From positions 1-12,671 of the forward strand of contig PAFB01000125.1 of the NCBI GenBank assembly GCA_002700865.1: 12,671 nucleotides of DNA, given 5' to 3'. Positions within the stretch are counted from its first letter, which is position 1. Every line of letters starts with the position of its first letter. The translations under genes and the position numbers were made by a program. Below, piece by piece: positions 6,860 to 12,671 of this stretch. The notes beneath the pieces were generated by a model. It was not told where the DNA came from. It did no database searches and saw only the letters and a list, made by a program, of their open reading frames with translations. The stretch comes from Rhodospirillaceae bacterium. Lineage in GTDB: Bacteria; Pseudomonadota; Alphaproteobacteria; UBA7985.

Positions 6860-8086
6860 ATGGCAGCGACATTGGTTCATCAACACAAATCGATTTCACC
6901 GCCTGCGGGCGTTGAGGTTTGGGATATTGATCCCTATGACGAGGCCATTCTGACCGATCCCATCCCGTTTTTTGATGCCCTGCGAGCAAAGGGCGGTCTG
7001 GTTTATATCCCGCGCTATGAAATTCTGATCAGTGGACGATACGAGGAAACGCGGGAGATTTTCTATGATCACAACCGTTTTCTGTCGTCGCGCGGGATCG
7101 GTATGGCGGACTTCAAGCTCGAACAGCCCTGGCGGCCTCCCTCAATCGTGCTGGAGGTCGACCCGCCCGAGCACACCCATAACCGCCGCGTTATCATGCG
7201 GGCTTTGTCGCCCGCGGTTGTCCGCAAGCTGGAGCAGGATTTCATCGAAGATGCTAAAAGACTGGTAGACGAAGTTCTGGCGCAAGGTGACATTGAAGCC
7301 GTTTCCGACATCGCGGAAGCTTTTCCCACGCGGGTTTTCCCCCGTGCGGTTGGTATCAAGGAACCCGATGCCCGAAAACTGGTGGATTATGGCGCGATGG
7401 TCTTCAATGCCGTCGGCCCCGACAACGATTTGCGTCGGCGTATCATGGCCAAAGCACCCGACATTGTGCCGTGGATCAACGAGCAGTGTGACCGCTCACG
7501 CCTGACCGAAGACGGCATTGGGGCTACCATTTACTCAGCGGCGGACTCCGGCGAAATCGGTGAGCCCGAAGCGGGTATGTTGATCCGCTCGCTGCTGTCC
7601 GCAGGCGTCGATACCACGGTTTCGGGGATCGGCAGCGCGCTCTGGTGCCTTGCGCAATATCCCCAGCAGTTTCAACGCTTGAAGAGCGATCCGCAAAACC
7701 TTTGCGGCCCCGCGTTCGAAGAAGCGCTGCGCTTTTGTACTCCGGTGCAGGCTTTCTTTCGCACCGCTGGTGAAGCAACAACTGTGGCGGGCGTTGAAAT
7801 AGAGGAAGGCACAAAAATTCTGTGCGTGCTTGGCGCGGCTAATCGCGATCCGGCCAAGTTTGAAGATCCAGACAACTTCGATATTCTGCGCGATACACGC
7901 GGTCATCTGGCTTTGGGGGTCGGGGTGCATTCCTGTGTTGGGCAGATCATTGCCCGAGCAGAGGGGCGCGCTATTCTCGGAGCGTTGGGACGCCGGGTGA
8001 ACCAGATTGAGTTTGCCGGTCCGCCGGTTTGGCGCCCGAACAACTCTATGCGCGCCCTCGACTCCTTACCACTCAAGCTGTCCTAA
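6860..8086 (+). CDS. Cytochrome P450, CYP199A-like (para-substituted benzoate oxidation)
   Basis: This is a 408-residue soluble class I bacterial P450. It shows the I-helix AGVDTT with Asp251-Thr252, ExxR at Glu288-Arg291, and the haem loop LGVGVHSCVG with ligand Cys359; the usual Phe of FGxGxHxCxG is Leu here. Long stretches resemble CYP199A2/A4 of Rhodopseudomonas palustris, which O-demethylate 4-methoxybenzoate and oxidise other para-substituted benzoates: SSRGIGMADF, PWRPPS, FNAVGP, LLIRSLLSAG and the C-terminal SLPLKLS. Arg92, Ser95, Arg243 and Ser244, which bind the benzoate carboxylate in CYP199A4, occur here at the same residue numbers. The start at 6860 is preferred because AAGGGAGG lies 5 bases before it and the longer upstream frame has no such site. 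A product such as 4-hydroxybenzoate or protocatechuate would feed LigAB. No matching ferredoxin/reductase pair is adjacent. Confidence 0.9.
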   Translation: MAATLVHQHKSISPPAGVEVWDIDPYDEAILTDPIPFFDALRAKGGLVYIPRYEILISGRYEETREIFYDHNRFLSSRGIGMADFKLEQPWRPPSIVLEVDPPEHTHNRRVIMRALSPAVVRKLEQDFIEDAKRLVDEVLAQGDIEAVSDIAEAFPTRVFPRAVGIKEPDARKLVDYGAMVFNAVGPDNDLRRRIMAKAPDIVPWINEQCDRSRLTEDGIGATIYSAADSGEIGEPEAGMLIRSLLSAGVDTTVSGIGSALWCLAQYPQQFQRLKSDPQNLCGPAFEEALRFCTPVQAFFRTAGEATTVAGVEIEEGTKILCVLGAANRDPAKFEDPDNFDILRDTRGHLALGVGVHSCVGQIIARAEGRAILGALGRRVNQIEFAGPPVWRPNNSMRALDSLPLKLS

Positions 8087-8111
8087 CCCGCAAGCTGGAG
8101 GAGATGACCGG

Positions 8112-9074
8112 ATGAAACTAGCGATTTTGGGCTCGGCTGGCATGATTGGACAGGAGCTTCTCGACCAGCTCAGCCAGACATCTGCACCGCTTTCCATTGA
8201 GAAGCTGATCACCTGCGACCGCGCGCCAACGCCGGTTCCGGCTGTGCTCAAAGCCTGCACCATTGAAGTCGTCGGTACTGTCAGCGACCCCGATGCCATA
8301 AACGCAGTGTTGCAGCATCGTCCTGATTGCATCATCCACCTCGCCTCCATCGTTTCGGGCGAGGCCGAAACGGATTTTGAAAAGGGCTACACCGTCAATT
8401 TTGACGCGACTTATGCTTTGCTGGAGACCATTCGCGGCCTGAATAGCCGGGAGGGCTATCACCCTCGCTTTATTTTTGCCTCCTCTATCGCTGTTTTTGG
8501 TCCCCCGTTTCCTGCGATTCTGGACGACGATTTTCACCTCGCGCCGCGCACGTCCTATGGAACCCAAAAGGCCATGCAAGAGTTGTTGGTCAATGACTAC
8601 ACCCGACGCGGCTTCATCGACGGCCTCAGTTTGCGTCTGCCAACCATCTGTGTCCGGCCGGGCAAGGCTAATCTGGCCGCAAGCAGTTTCTTTTCGAACA
8701 TTATTCGCGAACCCTTGGCCGGGAAGGAAGCTATCCTGCCGGTTGACGAGAGCTTGCGACACTGGTTCGCCAGTCCCCAAACTGCCGCTGGCTTCTTTGT
8801 CCATGCAATCGGCCTCGATCTGAGCCAAATAGACCACCGCCGCGCCCTGTCCATGCCCGGTGTTTCGGCAACTGTGGGGGAGCAGATCGCAGCGTTGGAG
8901 CAGGTGGCAGGGGCCCGGGCGGTTGGGTTGATCCGCAAGCAAATTGACCCGGTGATTGAAGGCATTGTCACCGGCTGGGCCCCAAACTTCACCGCCGCTC
9001 GCGCACTGGCGCTTGGTTTCACAGCCGATCGCGATTTTGTCGTCATCGTCCAGCAGCACCTCAGCAGGAATTGA
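8112..9074 (+). CDS. NAD-dependent epimerase/dehydratase (extended SDR), D-erythronate dehydrogenase (DenD)-like
   Basis: This 320-residue extended short-chain dehydrogenase/reductase has the nucleotide motif GSAGMIG (residues 7-13), Asp36 at the end of strand 2, ASSIAVFG with the catalytic serine (123-130) and the YxxxK pair Tyr149-Lys153 in SYGTQKA. QELLVNDYTRRGFIDG, LRLPTICVRPGKAN and AASSFFSNIIREPL resemble the DenD/YgbV group, which oxidises D-erythronate at C2. The ATG at 8112 has GGAGGAG 8 bases upstream and lies 25 bp after the P450 stop, so the two genes are probably co-transcribed. An erythronate role does not fit an aromatic operon, so another 2-hydroxy acid or an aromatic-derived alcohol is possible. 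Family assignment is firm; substrate is not. Confidence 0.85.
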   Translation: MKLAILGSAGMIGQELLDQLSQTSAPLSIEKLITCDRAPTPVPAVLKACTIEVVGTVSDPDAINAVLQHRPDCIIHLASIVSGEAETDFEKGYTVNFDATYALLETIRGLNSREGYHPRFIFASSIAVFGPPFPAILDDDFHLAPRTSYGTQKAMQELLVNDYTRRGFIDGLSLRLPTICVRPGKANLAASSFFSNIIREPLAGKEAILPVDESLRHWFASPQTAAGFFVHAIGLDLSQIDHRRALSMPGVSATVGEQIAALEQVAGARAVGLIRKQIDPVIEGIVTGWAPNFTAARALALGFTADRDFVVIVQQHLSRN

Positions 9075-9076
9075 GT

Positions 9077-9118
9077 AAAAAAAAGGGCCGGACAGCACAT
9101 GTCGTCTGTCCGGCCTTT
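9077..9118. terminator. Terminator of the P450-SDR operon
   Basis: GGCCGGACAG (9086-9095) and CTGTCCGGCC (9106-9115) form a perfect 10 bp GC-rich stem with a 10-base loop, starting 11 bases after the SDR stop. TTT follows on the plus strand, while eight A residues precede it (9077-9084). The element therefore reads as a still better terminator on the minus strand, and bidirectional function is likely. Confidence 0.75.
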
Positions 9119-9435
9119 GATGAGATTACTGATGCCATCGCTGGTCATCAAAAAACGGTATGGCAAACCGCCTTATCTGTCTGAAGGTCCTGCAAGATTG
9201 TTGGATCATCTCCATCGATCTTGATGCCAGAACAATAGCTCAAAGAACTCCGTCTACCGGTGGATCGGAATCCGGCAAACACAACAAACAAACCTCCCCA
9301 TCAATCAAAGTGTTACCTGAGTTTGGGGTGTCCTAAATCGGCAAGGCCGTTAGGTCAGCTCGGGTAAGTTCAGAGTTTTGTATGTGCTGCTGACACAATT
9401 TAGCTTTAATTTGTTATGCGTGTTGAGTTGTTGGC

Positions 9436-9454
9436 AAATTTTAGGGCAAAATTT
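9436..9454. repeat. Perfect 7-base inverted repeat, operator-like
   Basis: AAATTTT (9436-9442) and AAAATTT (9448-9454) form a perfect inverted repeat with the 5-base spacer AGGGC. A weak promoter-like CTGACA with GTTATG 17 bases later lies just upstream (about 9388-9416). No gene follows, so its target is unclear. Confidence 0.3.
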
Positions 9455-9478
9455 CCCGGTAAAATGATAGAGAAGATG

Positions 9479-9510
9479 CAAAAGGGGACGATTGGCTAAG
9501 TCACCTTTTG
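9479..9510. repeat. Hairpin in the gene-free spacer
   Basis: CAAAAGGGGAC (9479-9489) pairs with GTCACCTTTTG (9500-9510) over 11 positions with one mismatch and a 10-base loop. It could be the 3' stem of a short RNA begun near 9420. There is no T-run beyond the stem. Confidence 0.3.
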
Positions 9511-9810
9511 TCCTGAGGGAAGGCACCGACTGTTGTTAAACCCCTGGTACCAAACGCACGGATAATTGAGTGGAAAACCCTGTGGTTAACCCCGGGATAA
9601 AAATTCAAAATCCTTAACGATTGATGATTCTCGGCGTGTTTATGAGACCGTCGCCTGCAGGAAAACGTCATTTGGGCTGGTTTGTCGCTGGTTTACTCGA
9701 ATCGTGATGGCCGTGTCGCGGGTGGCTGTGCTTGTCTTTGCTGCCCGGCGTACCGGTGCTTGCGCTGGATTTGAGTGGTGGCGCTGACGCTACCATCGCT
9801 CTCAAAGGCC

Positions 9811-9851
9811 GGTCTGCGCTGCCTTTGACGTAGCAAAGGAGGGCGCAGACC
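9811..9851 (-). terminator. Candidate terminator downstream of dddP
   Basis: GGTCTGCGC (9811-9819) and CCTTTG (9822-9827) pair with CAAAGG (9834-9839) and GCGCAGACC (9843-9851), giving a 15 bp stem interrupted by a small internal loop. It starts 33 bases beyond the dddP stop. The minus strand after it reads GGCCTTTGAG, so the T-run is short; the stem is strong. Confidence 0.45.
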
Positions 9852-9884
9852 TGAAAGCCGATGAAGCGGAGACTTGAGGCGTGG

Positions 9885-11264
9885 TTAAGCCTCGGCGAGC
9901 AGGCGCTTGTCGTAAGGGAAGGTCGTTATGTTCTCGAAACCAGTTTCAGTAACGATCAGCTGGTCTTCCAGTTTGATGCAGAAATCCCCGTCTTCCGTGC
10001 CCACCAGCGCTTCGACGCAAAGGCACATACCCGGCTCCAGCTCGTAATCGTTAGCGCCTTCCTCGAAGTCCTCTTTGTAGGGGATGCACGGCCATTCGTC
10101 GCACAGCCCAACCCCGTGAAAACGGCAACTGTATTGTCGCGCGACGTATTTTGGGTCGAGCTGGTGACCGCCAAAGGTCAGCTCTTTCATGGAGGTGCCC
10201 GGTTTCACCAGCTGTTCGTTGGTGCGCATGTGTTCGACGGCGTGCTTGTAGGCCTCGATCATATCTTGGCGCGGTTTTTCGTCGCCGATCCACCATGTTC
10301 GGGAAATGTCGATGCAGAAGCCATAAATGCCCACCAAATCGGTGTCAAAGGCCAGAATTTCGTTGTTTTGCAGCTTCCTGGGTCCGCATTCCTGGAACCA
10401 TGGATTGGTGCGTGGGCCGGTCGCCAGCAAGCGGGTTTCAATCCACTCACCCCCGCGTTTGATATTGGCGGCATGCAGCACCGACCAGATTTCGTCTTCG
10501 GTCATGCCGGGTTGAACAGCGGCCTGCATTTCAAAGACAGACTGCTCACAGGACCGACTGGCGCACTTCATGGCGAGTTGCTCGTCAAAGCTCTTGATGC
10601 TGCGCGCCTTTTCCATCAGCTCTTCGCCGCGCATCACTTCAAAGTTGACGTCGGACAGCGCGTGGTAGCCGTCGAGCATGATCTTATCGACGCCCAATCG
10701 CATGTTGCCGCCGGCGTGCTTGCTCATCAGCTCGACAACCTGCTGCGCGAAGCTGTTTGCTGCTGCGGTGGTGCGGTCGCCGTTGGTGAAATAGAACATG
10801 CTGGCGCCGCTGCGAACCTCGCGTACCAGTGGATTAAACTCACACAGGAAGGGGCTTTTTTTGTAGTCCCAGACGACCATATGCCCGTCCGCCGTCACCA
10901 AACAGGCCCGGAAGGGGTTGTGGGTGTTCCACAGCTGCATGCTCGTGCTGTCGCTGGCGTAGCGAATATTTAACGGATCGAACAGGAGGACACCGCCCCA
11001 ACCGCGGGCGTGCAAGCCGTCGACGATCCGCTGCAGTCGGTAGGCCCGGATGGCGTCAAGGTTGGGCGCTTGCAGACCGGCATCGTGCCACTCCTGCCAA
11101 GCCAGATCAGTCGGCCCGATTTCAATACGGTTGCCATTGTTTGGGCTGCCATCATCGAGCGTCTCGCCGCGCGCGCTGTCAATCAGAACCTTGGGTGCTG
11201 CTTCCGCATTTGGATTAGCAAAGGGCATGACTTTGCGCGTGCTACTGAAAAACTCACCGTCCAT
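9885..11264 (-). CDS. dddP: DMSP lyase DddP (M24 metallopeptidase fold)
   Basis: DddP cleaves dimethylsulfoniopropionate to dimethyl sulfide and acrylate in the cytoplasm, using an M24 'pita-bread' fold that has lost peptidase function. The 459-residue protein has STSMQLWNTHNPFRACLVTA (106-125) and NPWFQECGPR (287-296), both typical of DddP. Metal ligands are Asp307, Asp309, Asp319, His383, Glu418 and Glu433. Each lies exactly 12 residues after its counterpart in Ruegeria lacuscaerulensis DddP (295, 297, 307, 371, 406, 421). Catalytic Asp389 (HGVGLCDEWP) and Tyr378 match Asp377 and Tyr366 with the same offset. The ATG at 11264 has AAGGAG 9 bases upstream, so the longer frame starting at 11309 is unlikely. 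It is the last minus-strand gene of the sulfur block, 169 bp after the CoA-binding gene. A general Xaa-Pro peptidase is the alternative, but the conserved nucleophile argues against it. Confidence 0.93.
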   Translation of the reverse strand: MDGEFFSSTRKVMPFANPNAEAAPKVLIDSARGETLDDGSPNNGNRIEIGPTDLAWQEWHDAGLQAPNLDAIRAYRLQRIVDGLHARGWGGVLLFDPLNIRYASDSTSMQLWNTHNPFRACLVTADGHMVVWDYKKSPFLCEFNPLVREVRSGASMFYFTNGDRTTAAANSFAQQVVELMSKHAGGNMRLGVDKIMLDGYHALSDVNFEVMRGEELMEKARSIKSFDEQLAMKCASRSCEQSVFEMQAAVQPGMTEDEIWSVLHAANIKRGGEWIETRLLATGPRTNPWFQECGPRKLQNNEILAFDTDLVGIYGFCIDISRTWWIGDEKPRQDMIEAYKHAVEHMRTNEQLVKPGTSMKELTFGGHQLDPKYVARQYSCRFHGVGLCDEWPCIPYKEDFEEGANDYELEPGMCLCVEALVGTEDGDFCIKLEDQLIVTETGFENITTFPYDKRLLAEA

Positions 11265-11378
11265 TCTGACCTGCTCCTTAAACTTGAGTCGGACAGACCA
11301 TTTCACCAATCAGCCGCAAATTCATCCCTACAGCCGCACTTTTTGCGCAGAAGCGACACCCCCTATTGCTCATGCTCG

Positions 11379-11391
11379 TGTCAATTTGACA
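11379..11391. promoter_or_regulatory. Candidate operator/-35 element upstream of dddP
   Basis: TGTCAATTTGACA is a perfect inverted repeat of two 6-base arms around one central base, 115 bp before the dddP start. Each arm contains a consensus -35 hexamer (TTGACA), one per strand. No good -10 box stands 16-18 bases downstream on the minus strand. The site may bind a regulator that controls dddP separately from the genes before it. Confidence 0.4.
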
Positions 11392-11433
11392 AGGTTTGGA
11401 TGTGTATCGTGCTCGCAAAAGGGGCTTTTTGGG

Positions 11434-11898
11434 CTAAATCTCCAGATCCAGCCGAGGTTTCCAAAAAGGCCGGAACAGTTCGATCTTTGGGCAGCGGTCC
11501 ATGACCACTTTCAGCCCGGCATCCGAAGCCAGTTGAGCCGCCCGATCATCAAACACCCCGATTTGCCCCCAAAGCACCTTTGCTTTGATGGCGATTGCCT
11601 GCTCGGCGATGGCGTAAAGCTCCTCTGGCCGACGGAACACTTCCACCATGTCAACAGGGCGATCGATCTCTTCGAGGCTGTTGTAAACCTTGAGCCCCCT
11701 GATCTCCTTTACCTTTGGATTGGGGTTAATCGGGATCATGTCGTAGCCGGTTTCGTGCAGCACGCGCAAAACGCCGTAGCTGAACTTCGTCTTATCGGCA
11801 CTGGCTCCGACCATCGCGATGGTTTTGACGGAGCGTAAAATGTCTTCGATGTAGCCTGCCGGATAGGTATAGCGGCTGCCTTCGGCTTCAGCTGGCAC
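11434..11898 (-). CDS. CoA-binding domain protein (CoA_binding_2/YccU family)
   Basis: This small Rossmann-fold protein has 154 residues from the GTG start. IAMVGASADKTKFSYGVLRVL matches the nucleotide-binding turn of the succinyl-CoA-synthetase-like CoA-binding domain. MIPINPNPKVKEIRGLKVYN and the later VWGQIGVFDD-type segment (here LWGQIGVFDD), followed by a conserved-type Cys in MDRCPKIE, also fit YccU-like proteins. Their biochemical role is poorly known. The GTG at 11898 is chosen because GAAGGAA lies 8 bases upstream, and it overlaps the ferredoxin 3' end by 11 bases. An ATG at 11940 in the same frame has no ribosome binding site and would overlap by 53 bases. Third gene of the SBP56-ferredoxin-CoA-binding operon. 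Confidence 0.8.
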   Translation of the reverse strand: MPAEAEGSRYTYPAGYIEDILRSVKTIAMVGASADKTKFSYGVLRVLHETGYDMIPINPNPKVKEIRGLKVYNSLEEIDRPVDMVEVFRRPEELYAIAEQAIAIKAKVLWGQIGVFDDRAAQLASDAGLKVVMDRCPKIELFRPFWKPRLDLEI

Positions 11899-12277
11899 TG
11901 TCGTATTCCTTCGGTTCGGCGATATCCGCCTTGAGTTCATGGGGCTGCAGCGGGTTCAGGAATGGGTTCCGATAGAGTTTATCGTGGCTCTCCACGCCCA
12001 CTTCAAGGGTACAATCGCTCAGCGGTCGCGACACGCACAAAACAACATAACCATCGTTAATTTGCCGGTTGTTCAGGGCAACCTGTTCGCTTTGGTCCAC
12101 CGTGCCCTCTGTCAGCTTTGCCGCACACGTGATGCACCCGCCATAGCGGCACCCATAGGGCAGATCCACGCCCTGTTCGAGCAAACTGTCCAACAAGGGG
12201 CGATCCGCGGCGACGGTGAAGGTCTGCGGTGCGCCCTGATTGGTGACGTGGATGGCGAAGGTTTGGGCGGTGGTCAT
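11888..12277 (-). CDS. Plant-type 2Fe-2S ferredoxin
   Basis: This 129-residue protein carries one [2Fe-2S] cluster in a beta-grasp domain. Cys43, Cys48, Cys51 and Cys81 give the spacing C-x4-C-x2-C-x29-C of plant-type ferredoxins, in PYGCRYGGCITCAAKL and VVLCVSRP. This differs from the C-x5-C-x2-C spacing of adrenodoxin/putidaredoxin-type partners of class I P450s. About 35 residues follow the fold, ending in an acidic, polar tail. The ATG at 12277 overlaps the TGA of the SBP56 gene (ATGA), so translation is coupled; no strong ribosome binding site is seen. A TTG two codons upstream is possible but less likely. Its role is presumably electron transfer for the neighbouring enzyme, but no reductase is visible. 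Confidence 0.9.
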   Translation of the reverse strand: MTTAQTFAIHVTNQGAPQTFTVAADRPLLDSLLEQGVDLPYGCRYGGCITCAAKLTEGTVDQSEQVALNNRQINDGYVVLCVSRPLSDCTLEVGVESHDKLYRNPFLNPLQPHELKADIAEPKEYDSAS

Positions 12278-12671
12278 AGCCAAATATCGCTTGTGCAGTC
12301 GCCGCCGGGGTAGCGGGTTTCGTGACAGCGGCTGGGGCCGTTTGGCTCCTTGCCAAAATCCACCATGAAGTCTTCGTTGATGCTCATGCCGCCGTTTTCG
12401 ACATCGCAGTCGATCATCACCATGACACCGCCCTGTGTCCGGATTTCCGGGTAGAACTGATTATCCCAAGTCGAGAACAATGACGTGGTGACGTAGAGCC
12501 GCTTTCCATCCAGTGAGAGCTGGAACATCTGCGGCCCGCCAGCGACTTTGACCCCATTGACCTCAGGCGCTTTGCCCAACAGGCCACCCATCCAGACCTG
12601 ACCGGTCAGTTTGGGGTTGTGGGGGTCGCTTATGTCGTATTGGCGCATATCTCCGTGCAGCCAGTTGTTCA
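12274..12671 (-). CDS. mtoX: Selenium-binding protein 56 family, probable methanethiol oxidase (C-terminal part)
   Basis: Only the last ~132 residues lie in the window; the frame stays open to the right edge (NNWLHGDMRQYDISDP), so the ATG at 12648 is internal. GGPQMFQLSLDGKRLYVTTS, FSTWDNQFYPE, GGMSINEDFMVDFG and the closing CHETRYPGGDCTSDIWL are the conserved C-terminal blocks of the SBP56 family. Bacterial SBP56 proteins of the MtoX type are periplasmic copper enzymes that oxidise methanethiol with O2 to formaldehyde, hydrogen sulfide and hydrogen peroxide. Signal peptide and most metal ligands are outside the window; the His of HExRYPGGD is present. The stop overlaps the ferredoxin start. 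Family membership is certain; the enzymatic role follows from the family and from dddP nearby. Confidence 0.88.
   Translation of the reverse strand, partial: NNWLHGDMRQYDISDPHNPKLTGQVWMGGLLGKAPEVNGVKVAGGPQMFQLSLDGKRLYVTTSLFSTWDNQFYPEIRTQGGVMVMIDCDVENGGMSINEDFMVDFGKEPNGPSRCHETRYPGGDCTSDIWL

Larger units (their letters stand above)
9119..9810. other. Gene-free spacer between the aromatic and sulfur blocks
   Basis: No reading frame with a start, ribosome binding site or family similarity was seen here on either strand. The part from about 9200 to 9640 is visibly richer in A and T than its surroundings. It holds a compact hairpin at 9332-9354, the inverted repeat at 9436-9454, and a hairpin with an 11-position stem at 9479-9510. 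No tRNA, rRNA, transposase remnant or CRISPR repeat was recognised. A small RNA, a decayed gene or an old insertion boundary are all possible. Confidence 0.5.

Noticed and set aside
8104..8115. Four-codon ORF ATGACCGGATGA overlapping the SDR start
   Set aside because: Its ATG directly abuts GGAGGAG with no spacer, so ribosomes should start at 8112 instead; no sign of a functional leader peptide.
8118..9098. 326-codon open frame on the minus strand
   Set aside because: It is antisense to the SDR gene, has no family motifs or ribosome binding site, and arises from codon bias of the real gene.
9707..9787. 26-residue ORF in the gene-free spacer
   Set aside because: No ribosome binding site, no similarity, and the length is expected by chance.
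9119..9810. Origin of replication or mobile-element remnant in the AT-rich spacer
   Set aside because: No cluster of DnaA boxes, no transposase fragment and no paired terminal repeats with target duplication were seen.
9861..10973. 370-codon open frame on the plus strand
   Set aside because: It lies fully antisense to dddP, whose complete catalytic residues prove the minus-strand frame; the translation shows no recognisable domain.
11050..11838. 262-codon open frame on the plus strand
   Set aside because: It crosses dddP, the regulatory gap and the CoA-binding gene on the opposite strand and shows no domain.
11888..12277. The ferredoxin as dedicated partner of the CYP199A-like P450
   Set aside because: Its C-x4-C-x2-C-x29-C spacing is plant-type, and it is coupled to the SBP56 gene on the other strand far from the P450; kept only as a testable possibility.
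1..12671. CRISPR array, tRNA or rRNA genes
   Set aside because: No regularly spaced repeats and no tRNA or rRNA signature sequences were found on reading the window.

Overview
The window looks like a marine alphaproteobacterial chromosome, probably a roseobacter-type Rhodobacterales. Three observations point there: moderately GC-rich coding sequence with short intergenic gaps, a TRAP transporter beside aromatic-acid genes, and a DMSP lyase (DddP) beside a methanethiol-oxidase-type SBP56 gene. Taxonomy is inferred from gene content only.

Layout. (1) 1-795 (+): C-terminal part of an MFS permease resembling the organoarsenical exporter ArsJ. (2) 1009-3192 (+): ligA-ligB-ligC, a tight three-gene operon for protocatechuate 4,5-cleavage and oxidation of the ring-cleavage product. 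All LigB iron ligands and catalytic histidines are present. (3) 3220-6482 (-): a complete TRAP transporter operon, dctP-dctQ-dctM, convergent with ligC, with two strong hairpins between dctP and dctQ. (4) 6483-6859: 377 bp divergent regulatory region. (5) 6860-9074 (+): a CYP199A-like cytochrome P450 and an SDR of the D-erythronate-dehydrogenase type, closed by a terminator hairpin. (6) 9075-9884: about 810 bp without a gene, AT-rich in its middle, with several inverted repeats. (7) 9885-12671 (-): dddP, a CoA-binding Rossmann protein, a plant-type 2Fe-2S ferredoxin and the 3' end of an SBP56/methanethiol oxidase gene. The last three overlap or are coupled; dddP follows after 169 bp.

Working model. 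The left block looks like an aromatic-acid funnel. The TRAP system would import an acid, the P450 would O-demethylate or hydroxylate a para-substituted benzoate, and LigAB/LigC would open protocatechuate and oxidise the product to 2-pyrone-4,6-dicarboxylate. The later genes (ligI, ligJ, ligK) and a P450 redox partner are not in the window. The right block handles organic sulfur: DddP splits DMSP into DMS and acrylate, and the SBP56 protein would oxidise methanethiol to formaldehyde, sulfide and peroxide. The roles of the ferredoxin and the CoA-binding protein in this block are unknown and are its most novel aspect. Neither the TRAP nor the P450 substrate can be read from sequence alone.
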